Shown here: in pieces, positions 1 through 10,200 of the stretch
Numbering within the stretch: position 1 is the first letter of the stretch
Layout: each line of letters opens with the position of its first letter
DNA from: Microbacterium sp. SORGH_AS_0969
GTDB taxonomy: Bacteria > Actinomycetota > Actinomycetes > Actinomycetales > Microbacteriaceae
Direction of reading: 5' to 3'
Assembly (NCBI RefSeq): GCF_030818255.1
Contig: NZ_JAUTAG010000001.1
Coordinates: 620,001 to 684,000 of the forward strand
DNA: 64,000 nucleotides
Notes under the pieces: model-generated
Databases searched by the model: none
What the model was told of the DNA's origin: nothing
Seen by the model: only the letters and a program-made list of their open reading frames with translations
Translations under genes and position numbers: made by a program

Positions 1-229
1 CAACGTCGCCGGCGGCAGCAACGTCTCGATGCTCGAGGTCATCGATCTCATCAACGAGATCTCAGGTCGGCCGCTCAAGGTCGACCGCTATCCGGGGGTC
101 GCCGGAGACGTCTTCCGCACGGGCGGCAGCACCGATCGGATTCGGGAGGATCTCGGGTGGTCCGCGCGCGTCACCCTCGAGGAGGGGCTCAGACGGCACT
201 ACGCGTGGGCACAGCGGTCCTTCTCCTAG
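1..229 (+). CDS. NAD-dependent epimerase/dehydratase, C-terminal fragment
   Basis: The frame is open from the left edge of the window (first full codon at base 2) to TAG at 227-229, giving the last 75 residues of a longer protein. The segment NVAGGSNVSMLEVIDLI, then a G-D-V-F-R-T patch and D-R-I-R-E-D-LGW, matches the end of extended short-chain epimerases of the UDP-glucose 4-epimerase type, where the last helices cover the sugar-nucleotide site. The catalytic Rossmann part is outside the window, so substrate specificity cannot be judged. It converges on the GT4 gene at 313-1503, with a strong terminator between them, and probably supplies a sugar nucleotide to the polysaccharide locus (inference). 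Confidence 0.8.
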   Translation, partial: NVAGGSNVSMLEVIDLINEISGRPLKVDRYPGVAGDVFRTGGSTDRIREDLGWSARVTLEEGLRRHYAWAQRSFS

Positions 230-239
230 CAGCGAGAAC

Positions 240-281
240 ACGGAAGAGGGGTTACCGCCACGGGCGCAACCCCTCTTCCGT
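240..281. terminator. Bidirectional intrinsic terminator between convergent genes
   Basis: A perfect 14-bp inverted repeat (240-253 with 268-281) encloses a 14-nt loop. On the plus strand it is followed by a T-rich stretch (TCTTTT near 290). It lies 10 nt after the epimerase stop and about 30 nt after the stop of the minus-strand glycosyltransferase, so it can serve both. Confidence 0.85.
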
Positions 282-312
282 CTTCGTGCGTCTTTTGCGG
301 TGGGAGGCGCCG

Positions 313-1503
313 TCAGCGCCGGGTAAGGCGGTCGAAAACTGCCAGGTACGGGACACTCTGAAAACGCCAGTCGAGGACGTTCACCGCACGCTCGCGACCC
401 GCCCGGCCCATGGCATCCATCTCTTCCGGTTGCTCCAGCAGTCGCAGCAGCTCGTCGCCGTACGCCTTCGGCGTCGCCGGGGTGACGTAGACCGCGGAAT
501 CGCCGGCGCTGAAGCGCGTCTCCTTCAAGTCGAAGGCAATGACCGGAAGACCGAACGCCATGTACTCCATGGTCTTGTTCATCGTGCTGACGTCGTTCAG
601 CGGATTGGGCGGATCGGCACTGAGCCCGACGTCAGCTGACGACAGGTAGCGGAACAGCTCCTCGTCGCTCACTCGGCCCGGCATGTAGACGTAGTCGTCG
701 AGTCCGAGATCTGTCACCATCGCTCGCAGCGACGTGTACTCATCGCCCTTGCCGAGGACCGAGAACGAGATATCCGTGCGCTGCTTCTCGTGAACCACGT
801 AATCGATCATGCGGATGACGATGTCGACCCCGTCCTGAGGCCCCATGACACCGTGAAAGTGGACGAGATAGCGGCGACCTCGCTTGGTCGCCTCGTCGGG
901 AGTACCCGGCGTCAACACCGTTGTATCGGGTCCCGTGCGCACGACCGTGACGCGCTCAGCCGGAACCTTTCCGCGTCGACGTGCGACCTCGGCATACGAT
1001 TCATTCGTGACGATGGTCTCGCGAGCCGTCTTGTACGTCGCGCGTTCCAAGAGTTTGAGTCCCGTGTAGAAGAAACCACGCTTGTGGAAGCGGGATTCGT
1101 ACACCTCCGGGTTGAGATCATGCTGGTCGAAGACGAAAATGCTGCCCCGCACGCGCATGATCAAGCCGATGAGCCAGAACGTGTCCGGCGGATTGCACGA
1201 CTGGATCACCGCGGGGACACCGTGGCGCCGCGTCACCCGGAGCGTCAGGAAGAACGTCCGGATCCAGCAGTACACGAACTCCCAGAGGAAACTCGCGATC
1301 GACGAGGTCTCCTTCGGGGGCGCGTACTTATAGAGGTGAACACCTTCGTGCAGCTCGTAAGCAGGGTCACCGGGAGCCGCGGGAGTGATGGCAGCGACGC
1401 GGTATCCGTTGTCGCGCAGGCTCTTACATTCCAGCCACACGCGCCGGTCACCCGGAAGCGGGAGGTTCTGCACGAGAATGAGGACGAGCGGCGCGTCCTT
1501 CAC
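313..1503 (-). CDS. GT4-family glycosyltransferase
   Basis: A 396-residue GT-B fold glycosyltransferase. The N-terminal half opens with LVLILVQNLPLPGDRRVW, typical of transferases working beside nucleotide-sugar dehydrogenases in exopolysaccharide loci. The C-terminal half has the GT4 donor-binding region (YMPGRVSDEEL, then K-T-M-E-Y-M-A-F-G-L-P-V-I-A). No membrane segment or signal peptide is evident, so it is probably a cytoplasmic, membrane-associated enzyme adding a sugar to a lipid-linked intermediate. Its ATG overlaps the stop of the upstream dehydrogenase by 4 nt (ATGA), indicating translational coupling. The dehydrogenase product may be its donor (inference). The acceptor is unknown. 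Confidence 0.88.
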   Translation of the reverse strand: MKDAPLVLILVQNLPLPGDRRVWLECKSLRDNGYRVAAITPAAPGDPAYELHEGVHLYKYAPPKETSSIASFLWEFVYCWIRTFFLTLRVTRRHGVPAVIQSCNPPDTFWLIGLIMRVRGSIFVFDQHDLNPEVYESRFHKRGFFYTGLKLLERATYKTARETIVTNESYAEVARRRGKVPAERVTVVRTGPDTTVLTPGTPDEATKRGRRYLVHFHGVMGPQDGVDIVIRMIDYVVHEKQRTDISFSVLGKGDEYTSLRAMVTDLGLDDYVYMPGRVSDEELFRYLSSADVGLSADPPNPLNDVSTMNKTMEYMAFGLPVIAFDLKETRFSAGDSAVYVTPATPKAYGDELLRLLEQPEEMDAMGRAGRERAVNVLDWRFQSVPYLAVFDRLTRR

Positions 1504-2843
1504 CAGGCTGCCCCCGTGTACGCCGGCACATCCGAGTCGAGGATGCTGCGTCCGCGCAGTTCTTCCTCGTAGCGGGCGGGGAGGAGACCTGAGAGGTCGA
1601 TCACCGGCACGGTGACGCCTGCAACCACGCGGTCGAGCTCGGCGGGCAGGTGCGTACCGATGAGAACGAGCTCGGCATCGGCGATCGCCTCGTCGACCGA
1701 GTCCGTCAGAACGTCATCGAGCGTGGGCAGGATGCTTTCGACGTGTGAACGATTGGCGCCGATCAGGCGATCGATCTTGATGATCGGGTCGAAAGCGGTC
1801 ACCGTCACCCCCGCTTCGATGAGTCGGGCGACCAGCGCGAGATAGGGGCTCTCGCGCACGTCGTCGGTGGAGGGCTTGAAGGTGAGACCGATCTGCGCAA
1901 CCCGGCGGACACCGCGATCGAGCACCATCTTCACGGCCTTCTCGATGTGCGCGGTGTTCGTCACCGTCAGGCTGTCGATCAGCGGTAGGTCGACACCGAC
2001 CGTCTTGGCGTGGAACTGCACGGCCTTGACGTCCTTCGGCAGACACGAGCCTCCGAAGGCGAAGCCGGGCTTCAGGTAGCGGGGGGAGATATTGAGCTGG
2101 CGGTCTTCGACGAAGATCTTCATGACCTCGCGCGCATCGATGTCGCTGACGTCGCAGAAGCGGCCGATCTCGTTCGCGAAAGCGACCTTCAGAGCGTGGA
2201 AGACGTTCGAGGAATACTTGAGCGCTTCCGCCACACCGGTCGTCACGATGCGGGGAGGCACGCCGATGAACTCAAGGAGCTCGGAGGGACGCTCCGCGGC
2301 GACCTCTGATTCCACCCCGATGACGGTGAAGGGAGGACCGTAGAAGTCCGCGATCGCGGTGGACTCACGAAGGAACTCCGGGCAGAAGGCGACGAAGAAG
2401 TCGGACCCCTCGACCTTGCCCGATGCCTCCTCGAGCCACGGGATGACGCGGTCACGCGTCGTCCCCGGTAGCACGGTGCTGCGGAGCATGATCGTGAGGG
2501 GGCTGGTGCGCTCACGGATCCGACTGCCGATCTGACGGGCCACGGACTCGACGTGGACGAGGTCGAGCTCCCCCTCGGAAGTCGACGGCGTTCCGACGCA
2601 GATGATGGCGATGTCGACATCGTCCACCGCAGCTACGTCGCTGGTGGCGCTGAGGAGAGACTGACCGTGGACCTTCGCCATCAGCTCCTGCAGGCCAGGT
2701 TCAACAAGTGGTGTCAGCCCCTGATTGACGGCTTCGACCTTTTCGACCGAAGGGTCGATGCCGATGACGACATTTCCGGCGTCCGCCAAGCATGCAGCAG
2801 TCACACATCCCACGTATCCCAGCCCGAGTACGGCAACTCTCAT
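1500..2843 (-). CDS. GDP-mannose 6-dehydrogenase-like (AlgD/UDP-glucose dehydrogenase family)
   Basis: A 447-residue nucleotide-sugar 6-dehydrogenase, which oxidises the C6 of an NDP-hexose to the uronate using two NAD+. The N-terminal Rossmann motif is GLGYVGCVTAACLADAG. The catalytic Cys is C267 in FAFGGSCLPKDV, and the C-terminal domain carries GLTFKPSTDDVRESP. The LPKD form of the Cys motif and the ANRSHVESILP segment resemble GDP-mannose dehydrogenase AlgD (catalytic Cys268 in Pseudomonas) more than UDP-glucose dehydrogenase, which usually has CFPKD. An upstream in-frame extension to 3353 exists, but the start at 2843 is chosen for its AGGGGGAAGA ribosome site and because the Rossmann motif follows at once. 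The product would be GDP-mannuronate or UDP-glucuronate. Confidence 0.85.
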   Translation of the reverse strand: MRVAVLGLGYVGCVTAACLADAGNVVIGIDPSVEKVEAVNQGLTPLVEPGLQELMAKVHGQSLLSATSDVAAVDDVDIAIICVGTPSTSEGELDLVHVESVARQIGSRIRERTSPLTIMLRSTVLPGTTRDRVIPWLEEASGKVEGSDFFVAFCPEFLRESTAIADFYGPPFTVIGVESEVAAERPSELLEFIGVPPRIVTTGVAEALKYSSNVFHALKVAFANEIGRFCDVSDIDAREVMKIFVEDRQLNISPRYLKPGFAFGGSCLPKDVKAVQFHAKTVGVDLPLIDSLTVTNTAHIEKAVKMVLDRGVRRVAQIGLTFKPSTDDVRESPYLALVARLIEAGVTVTAFDPIIKIDRLIGANRSHVESILPTLDDVLTDSVDEAIADAELVLIGTHLPAELDRVVAGVTVPVIDLSGLLPARYEEELRGRSILDSDVPAYTGAAW

Positions 2844-3186
2844 TCTTCCCCCTGCATTTCCGGAACATCGGCTGAGACTTCGTCGGCTCTTCATGAAAAT
2901 AGTACTGTCGGCTCTCGCAACGACCCGGGCGCGGAACTCGAGGAACAAAGAGACGAACACACCCGGTGGCCGTGTCGCTCGCGCCTCGGGGCGAGAGCGA
3001 AAAGCCCACGTCGCGATCAACGCTACTCGAATGGTCACAAGAAACACGAAGGCGGTTCCGATGTGCTGCTGACGCGAGTCGTCGAGCGCACCCGCCACGT
3101 AGAGCATTCTCGTAACTTCGCTGCCCGATAATCGACTCTGCTCGTACGCCCCTCGAGAACGAGCGCGCAAGAAAGAGACGGCACGC
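2844..3186. other. Divergent intergenic region, 343 bp
   Basis: This separates the minus-strand dehydrogenase operon from the plus-strand secreted beta-helix gene, so it should hold promoters for both. A GATAAT hexamer at 3127-3132 could be a -10 box for the plus-strand gene, but I find no convincing -35 at the right distance. An AAAGAGA ribosome site precedes the GTG at 3187. It is locally less GC-rich than the coding sequence. I see no RNA gene and no strong repeat. Confidence 0.5.
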
Positions 3187-4944
3187 GTGAAGCGACTCCT
3201 GACGGCACTCATCGTTGTCGCCTTGGTCGTCACGCTTGCGCTGGCGGGTAGTATCGTTCGCCCTCCGCACCAGCGCGTCACACACGCAGGGACGATCGAC
3301 GCAACGTCATCGTCGATCCGGTACACAGGTGATTGGATCGCGCACTCTCTCAATGGTCACCAATCGATGACCACCTCGGGCCCCGCGGACGTGCAGTTCA
3401 CGTTCGAAGGGACGGGGTTCCAATGGTCGGGGGCGACATCGCCTGACGGTGCCACCGTCGAGGTCTCTGTCGACGGTGTCTCCCTGGGCACAGTCGACAT
3501 GCGCCGGCTCGGCGGTCCGTCCGTCGAACCCCTCTTCTCCACGCCCGTCCTGCCGAACGAGCAGCACGACGTGCGAATCCGCACCGTCGATCTCGATCCG
3601 TTTTCGTGGAGTGGTGCCCGCCTTGACGTGGCGGACTTCCTCATCTATAACCCAGAGCCCCCGCCCGCGGTAAAGGGCCTGGGAGGCACCAGCGTGCAAG
3701 GCGGCGTCAAGCTCAGCTGGCAGGCATCCACAGACGAACAGATTGTCCAGTACCGGGTCTACCGCAAGTTGGCGTCGGTCGATCAGTTCGAGGAGATCGC
3801 TCGCGTTCCGGCGCCGTCCGCGGAGGCCCTGGATGGGTCGATCGGCCGGAGTGACCGCTCCGCGGTTTACCGGGTGACCGCCGTCGACATCGCCGGCCGC
3901 GAGTCGGCGAACCCCGCATCTGTCCGCGTGGCTCTGCCGCTGCCAAGCGCGCCGAAGTACCCCGTCCGACAGGACTGCCCCTCCCCGACGATCCAGGTGT
4001 CGGACGCCGGGGGCCTTCGCAGCGCCCTTCGACACGCACGAGCGGGCGACTCCATTCTCCTGGCGGACGGCGTCTACGACGGCAACTTCGAGGTTCACGT
4101 GCGCGCCACGCTCTCGAAACCGCTCTGGATCTGCGGATCGTCCGGGGCGATCCTCCGGGGGCCGAGCATCAACGAGGGGTACGGCCTCCACATCGCAGAC
4201 TCTTCGTATGTCAACGCGATCGGCTTCACCGTCAAAAACAGCCGGAAGGGAGTGATGCTCGATCGGAGTGACCACATCACCATGACGCAGCTCACCGTCA
4301 CCGACATCGGAAACGAGGGCGTGCACTTCCGGAGCAAGACGACCGACTCGATCCTCGCGGCGAGCTCCGTCTCCGATACCGGACGCCAGACCGACACACC
4401 TAATCCGCAGTGGGGCGAGGGGGTCTATGTAGGAAGCCACCAGAGGAACTGGTGCGCTCAGGGGTACGCGGATTGCAAGCCCGGCTGCGCCAAGAGCGCT
4501 GCCGGGTGCGAGCCGGACGGATCGAGTCGCAACATCATCGCCGACAATGAGATCTTCAACACCACTGCAGAAGCCGTGGACATCAAAGAGGGGGCGCTGA
4601 ACGGAATCGTCATCGGCAATCACATCAATGCCGACGACTCCACGTCCACGAACCGGTGGATCGTCGTCCGTTCCAACGGATGGTTCATCCTTGACAATCA
4701 CGGGTCTTCCGATCGCGGCGGAAATGGGATCCAGGTGTACCGCCCACCGGCCCCGGGGTACGGGCGGGAGAACTACATCAGCGGAAACACCGCAGACTTC
4801 GCTGGCTCGCAGAAATCGAGCATCGGCTTCGCCGTGTTCGTGCAGACGGGCGGCAACACCGTCGCATGCGACAATTCATATCGGGGCGCGGCAAAGGTCG
4901 CAGCTTCGAACGTGTCATGCGAGGCGGGGAGCGGCGACCGGTGA
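3187..4944 (+). CDS. Secreted right-handed beta-helix protein with FN3 domain, PL6-like
   Basis: 585 residues starting at GTG. A hydrophobic leader (about residues 5-22) predicts Sec export. Then come a beta-sandwich carbohydrate-binding-like domain (about 30-155, SIRYTGDW...), a fibronectin type III domain (about 160-255), and a parallel beta-helix (about 265-580) with motifs LWICGSSGAILRG, VHFRSKTTDSI and AEAVDIKEG. The helix carries a Cys-rich insertion (WCAQGYADCKPGCAKSAAGC). The layout recalls polysaccharide lyase family 6 (chondroitinase B and alginate lyases). A Lys in DIKEG and an Arg in WIVVRSNG could stand for the PL6 catalytic pair, but this is inference. It shares all three domain types with the 1213-residue protein at 7263-10904. 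A lyase or epimerase acting on the local polysaccharide is plausible; a purely structural role is possible. Confidence 0.8.
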   Translation: MKRLLTALIVVALVVTLALAGSIVRPPHQRVTHAGTIDATSSSIRYTGDWIAHSLNGHQSMTTSGPADVQFTFEGTGFQWSGATSPDGATVEVSVDGVSLGTVDMRRLGGPSVEPLFSTPVLPNEQHDVRIRTVDLDPFSWSGARLDVADFLIYNPEPPPAVKGLGGTSVQGGVKLSWQASTDEQIVQYRVYRKLASVDQFEEIARVPAPSAEALDGSIGRSDRSAVYRVTAVDIAGRESANPASVRVALPLPSAPKYPVRQDCPSPTIQVSDAGGLRSALRHARAGDSILLADGVYDGNFEVHVRATLSKPLWICGSSGAILRGPSINEGYGLHIADSSYVNAIGFTVKNSRKGVMLDRSDHITMTQLTVTDIGNEGVHFRSKTTDSILAASSVSDTGRQTDTPNPQWGEGVYVGSHQRNWCAQGYADCKPGCAKSAAGCEPDGSSRNIIADNEIFNTTAEAVDIKEGALNGIVIGNHINADDSTSTNRWIVVRSNGWFILDNHGSSDRGGNGIQVYRPPAPGYGRENYISGNTADFAGSQKSSIGFAVFVQTGGNTVACDNSYRGAAKVAASNVSCEAGSGDR

Positions 4945-7121
4945 TGACGGCGACTACGCGAGCCCGAGAGGCCCGGAAAATCAACACCCCCGCTCATGCA
5001 TCGGCCACCGGCATTCGGCTCGACATTGAGGGCCTCCGTGCCATCGCGGTACTGGCGGTCCTCGTCTATCACCTCCGCCCGGAGTGGCTGCCCGGCGGTT
5101 TTGCCGGTGTCGACATGTTCTTCGTCATCTCGGGTTTCCTCATCACCTCGCATTTGATGCGTGAGGCCGAATCGCGGGGCACGGTGTCGCTCCGCACCTT
5201 CTATGCGCGGCGCATCATGCGTCTCATACCGGCGGCGACCGTTGTTCTTGTCACCACGGTCATCGGCGTCTTCCTGTTCGCCCCCCGACTGCTGTGGAGC
5301 CAGATCGGGATCGATGTCATCGGGGCGGCGACGTACTCGTTGAACTGGATCCTCGCGAACAGATCGGTCGACTACCTCGCGGAAGGCTCCGCCGCCTCGC
5401 CTGTGCAGCACTTCTGGTCGCTCGCAGTCGAAGAGCAGTTCTATCTCATCTGGCCGCTCTTGATCGTGCTCGCGATCGTCTTCAGCGCGAGGGTCGCGCG
5501 GAACAAGCGAACCACGGCGAGTGCGCTCGCGGGCGCCGTTCTGGTTCTCTCCCTCGCGTTCGCGATCCAGCAGTCCATCGTCGCCGACGTGTCGGCCTAC
5601 TTCGTCACGACAACGCGCTTGTGGGAACTCGCGGCCGGCGCGCTCGTCGCCCTCACCATCGACCGGGTTCGTCTCACGTTGCCCGCCGTCGTCCGCAGCA
5701 TCCTGGTCACGCTCGGGATCGCGATGGTCGCGTGGTGCCTGTTTTTCATCGACGACAGCTTCTGGCCGTCTGCGCTCACGGTCATCCCCGTGGTGGGGAT
5801 CTGTTTCGTGATCCTCGCGGGCGGGAACGAACAGCCGTCTGTTGGGGAACGCGCGCTCTCAGCCAAGCCGCTCGTTTGGATCGGCGGGATCTCGTACGCC
5901 GTGTATCTGTGGCACTGGCCTCTCATCGTCGTAGCCGGGTACAAGTGGGACTCTCCTCCCCTCGCCGTGTCGATCGGCATACCCTTTCTCTCCGTCGGCC
6001 TCGCGTGGGCTACGTCTCGCGTCGTCGAGAGCCCGCTTCGCTTCAATCCGTGGTTCAAAGCGAGAACGCGCCGTTCCTTCGCGTTCGGGTTCGGTGCCAT
6101 GCTTTTCAGTGTGGTCCTGGGAGCATCCCTGGTTCTCGCGGGACCCGGGGATGCCCTTCGTCCGCCGAGTGGTGCGGTCGCCGTCGGAGCGGAGGCCATA
6201 CCGCTTCCCATCGATCCTCAGGCCGAGACGTCGGCGCAATGGCTCCAGGGGGTGACATGGGCTCTACCTTCGCCCATGGATGCCGCAGAAGATGTGCCCG
6301 TCATCTACGCGGACGGTTGCCAACAGGACACCGTCTCCAGCGAGCCGATCAGCTGCACCTACGGAGATGTCGACTCTGACACCACGATGGTCGTCGTCGG
6401 CGACTCCAAGGCCGCCCAATGGATGCCGGCACTGATCGCCATAGCTGAGCAATCCGGAATGCGTCTCGTCACGTTCTTCAAGTCGTCCTGCGCCTTCGCG
6501 GACGCCCCCATCGAGAGAAATGGCGACCCATATCCGTCCTGCGCTGAATGGAACGCTCGCGTCGTCGAGCAAATCACAACCCTGCGGCCCGGTCTCGTGG
6601 TCACGAGCCAGGTCAAGGGTCTCGCCTACAGCGCCTCGGGCGAGGACCAACGAACCCGTGCTGACCGCATGCGCGATGGCCTGCTTCGCACATGGGGAGT
6701 CTTGCGGTCGCTCGGTTCGAAGCTGGCCGTGATCGGAGACACCCCCCAGGTCGGCAGCAATGTCTTCGAGTGCGTAGCGGAGAATGCCCAGAACCTGGAT
6801 GCCTGTTCATATGACCGACGACGGGCGGAATCCGATAGCGCTCTCCCGACCCAAGAAGCCGCTGTCACCGCGCTGGGCGGACGGATAGTGGTCGCGGGGG
6901 CCGCATCCGCTGAGCTCACTGACGGCACGGACGGATCTGTCGCCCTCATCGACATGAACGACGTCGTGTGCCCCTCCACCGAACAATGCCCCGCCATCGT
7001 GGGAAACACGCTCATCTACCGGACCGGCTCGCATATCACGGCAACATATGTCACCAGCGCGACACCACTTCTTTCTGAGGCCCTGGCCGTGGTGGATGCG
7101 CTTCCCTCACGTCACAAATGA
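4944..7121 (+). CDS. OafA-type acyltransferase with C-terminal SGNH domain
   Basis: 725 residues. The N-terminal part (about 25-400) is an acyltransferase-3 membrane domain of roughly ten helices, with RLDIEGLRAIAVLAVLVYH and AVEEQFYLIWPL. The C-terminal part (about 450-725) is an extracytoplasmic SGNH-like domain with VVVGDSKAAQW (S488). Members O-acetylate surface polysaccharides or cell-wall glycans. The ATG at 4944 overlaps the stop of the preceding gene (TGATG), so the two are coupled; longer in-frame starts would lie inside that gene. The usual Asp three residues before the SGNH His is Thr here (T694-G-S-H697), so hydrolase or esterase chemistry may be weakened. The exact substrate is unknown, but the context says exopolysaccharide. 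Confidence 0.9.
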   Translation: MTATTRAREARKINTPAHASATGIRLDIEGLRAIAVLAVLVYHLRPEWLPGGFAGVDMFFVISGFLITSHLMREAESRGTVSLRTFYARRIMRLIPAATVVLVTTVIGVFLFAPRLLWSQIGIDVIGAATYSLNWILANRSVDYLAEGSAASPVQHFWSLAVEEQFYLIWPLLIVLAIVFSARVARNKRTTASALAGAVLVLSLAFAIQQSIVADVSAYFVTTTRLWELAAGALVALTIDRVRLTLPAVVRSILVTLGIAMVAWCLFFIDDSFWPSALTVIPVVGICFVILAGGNEQPSVGERALSAKPLVWIGGISYAVYLWHWPLIVVAGYKWDSPPLAVSIGIPFLSVGLAWATSRVVESPLRFNPWFKARTRRSFAFGFGAMLFSVVLGASLVLAGPGDALRPPSGAVAVGAEAIPLPIDPQAETSAQWLQGVTWALPSPMDAAEDVPVIYADGCQQDTVSSEPISCTYGDVDSDTTMVVVGDSKAAQWMPALIAIAEQSGMRLVTFFKSSCAFADAPIERNGDPYPSCAEWNARVVEQITTLRPGLVVTSQVKGLAYSASGEDQRTRADRMRDGLLRTWGVLRSLGSKLAVIGDTPQVGSNVFECVAENAQNLDACSYDRRRAESDSALPTQEAAVTALGGRIVVAGAASAELTDGTDGSVALIDMNDVVCPSTEQCPAIVGNTLIYRTGSHITATYVTSATPLLSEALAVVDALPSRHK

Positions 7122-7262
7122 CGTTTATCCGACCATCTCGAACGCCCTGCGCCAGGTACACCGCGCTCGTATCCTTCTCAGCTGACTGATATCTTTACGC
7201 CTTAAGCGTGCGGACCCAGTTGCCTCAAAGGCACAATCCTCGCGGATCAGATTGGGGCACTC

Positions 7263-10200
7263 GTGGTATTCACTCGGCAGATCGCCATAACTGGCGCAGC
7301 AGCTCTCGCCCTCGTGGCGTCATTTCTGACGGCATCCCCCGCTGTGTCTGCGGAGCCCGTCGGTCCTGGCACATACGAGAATGACGCCGCGGCAATCGAA
7401 TACTCCGGCACGTGGACCTCCGTCGCCTCAAGCAAGGACAGCGGAGGCAGCTACCACAACAGCACGTCACCGACGGCGTCCGCTTCTCTGACCTTCGCGG
7501 GCACCGGCGTGACGTGGGTGTCACGGAAGACTGCGAGCGCAGGAATCAATGAGGTTTACATCGATGACGTCCTCGTCGCTACCGTGGATAGATACGACCC
7601 CGTCGGCGCGTTCCAGCAAACGCTATACAAAACCGATGGCCTGAGCGCAGGCACGCACACGATCACCATCAAAGCCACAGGTCAGAAGAACGCAGCCGCA
7701 TCTGGCTCTACGACCGTGATCGACGCCATCGTCGTGCCTCAACCCACCTCGGTCACCGGTCTCTCGGTCGCCCTCAAGGCCGAGGGCCCAGAACTGACGT
7801 GGAAAGCCACAGCAGGTGCCGACGGCTACGTCGTGTACCGCACAGGCGGCGAAGAAACTCAGCGTCTGACCGAATCACCCATAACCGATCTCTCCTTCAT
7901 CGACACCGGAGCGCAAGCCGCGACTCGATACACGTACACCGTTCGAACTCTCTCCGAGGGCCAAGAGGGGCCCGCCTCAGAGGCTGTCCCCGTGGTCACT
8001 GCGGCGGGTCCAGGCACTTACGAGAATGATCACACCGCAATCACGTATGAGGGCACATGGACCACCGTCGCCTCTAGCAACGACAGCGGTGGATCGTTCG
8101 CGTCGTCGAACTCGTCAACTTCAAAAGCGTCTTTCACCTTCAACGGAAGCAGTGTGAGCTGGATATCTCGACGCACCGGCGCCTCGGGTATCAACGACGT
8201 GCTGGTGGATGGCACCAAGGTGGCCACGGTCGATCGCTACAGCGCAGTAGGCGCCTACCAGCAGGCGGTTTTCTCGACCGACTCGCTCTCGGACGGCCCG
8301 CATACGATCACCATCCTCGCGACCGGGATGAAGAATGCGTCAGCGTCGGGATCTCAGACAATCATCGACAGCTTCGTTGTACCCGACACGCGCGTCGCGA
8401 AGAATCTCCGCGCAGACCCCGACGGGGCCAGCATTGCCTTGACCTGGACTGCTGTCCCCCAGGCAACGTCGTACAACGTATACCGCCAGCCCGATGCTCA
8501 GGGAGACGCCTCCGCGATGGGGCGGGTGAATACAGAACCGGTCGTGGCCGCGAACTTCACGGATGCTGGGGCCAGTCCGAGCACCAGCTACTCGTATGCC
8601 ATTGCCGCAGTTCTCGACGGCGAAGAAGCCCCGCGCAGCGAAACCGCGTCCGCGACGGCAGCGGCGGGCCCCGGCACCTACGAGAACACTCATTCGGCGA
8701 TCTCCTACTCAGGTACGTGGACGACAACCACATCCACGAACGACAGCGGTGGCTCGTACGCACAGAGCACGTCGCCTACGGCATCCGCGTCCTTCACTTT
8801 CTCAGGCCCGACCATCCAATGGATATCTCGCAAGACAGGAGCATCCGGAATCAACGACGTCTACATCGACGGCGTCAAAGTGGCCACTGTCGATCGGTAC
8901 AGCGCTAGTGGACAATTCCAACAAGTCGTGTACCAGACCACGAGCTTGTCCAATGGAACACATACGATCACCATCAAGGCGACAGGAAAGAAGAACGCAT
9001 CCGCGAGTGGATCCATCACGATCATCGATGCTTTCGTCGTTCCAGACGCTCGCGTCGCCAAGAATCTGCGCGCTGCAGCGACAACATCCGGAGTCAGCTT
9101 GACGTGGAGTTCGGTGAGTTCCGCGCAGTCGTACAACGTCTACCGGGCCGAGGCGGGCTCCTCCCCCCTCAAAGTGAACTCGTCCCCCGTAACCTCAACG
9201 ACGTTCGCGGACACCACGACCACGCCCGCATCGGTGTACTCCTACACGGTGAAGACCGTGGTAGGCGGTTCCGAGGGTCCTGCCTCGACCGCTACCTCGG
9301 TCGTCTCTGCGGCACTTCCCGGCACATATGAGAACGATCGGCCGGCCATCCAATACTCAGGCACGTGGACGACCGCGTCCTCTAACAACGACAGTGGCGG
9401 CTCGTACGCGACGTCGAACTCGCCGACCGCGTCGGCCTCGTTCACCTTCATCGGGTCGAACGTCGTGTGGATATCCCGTATGACGGGGGCATCCGGGATC
9501 AACGAGGTTCTGATCGATGGCAAGGTGGTGGCGACTGTCGATCGATACAGCGCAACGGGAAAGTACCAGGTGCAGGCGCATCGGACGACGGGGTTGTCGG
9601 ACGGGGTCCACACCATCACGATCCGCAACACCGACAAGAAGAACGAGGCGGCAAACGGGGCGTCTGTGATCATCGATTCGTTCCGCGTGCCCAAGCCCAC
9701 GGCACCCGCCAAGCTCTCGTCTGTGAAGTCGACGACTCAGGAAAACGGCGTGAACGTTACGTGGAAGGCCGCGGGGGATCCAGACGTCGTCGCCTACAAC
9801 ATTTACCGCGGAACGAGCACGACCGGGGAGCTCAGCCGTATTGCGACGGTACCGGCGACTGCGACGTCCTTCCTGAATGTCGATGTGAAGGGGACACGGA
9901 CGTACCGGTACTACGTTCGCGCGGTGGACTACATCGATCGGCTCTCCGCCTCGTGGACATCCGCATCCGCAACAGTCAAGGCCTATGCCGGATCGAACTA
10001 CGCAGGGATCGAGGACTGTCCCGCAGCCACCGTCACGGTCGCGTCGACGGCGGCCCTCGAGACCGCGCTTGCAAACGCCAAGCCCGGCGACGTCATCCGC
10101 TTGCGCGACGGCACCTACAACAAGCGCTTTGCACTCTCCGTCCGCGGCACCGCCGCAGCCCCCGTGTGGATATGCGGATCTTCGAAGGCAATCTTGAAGG

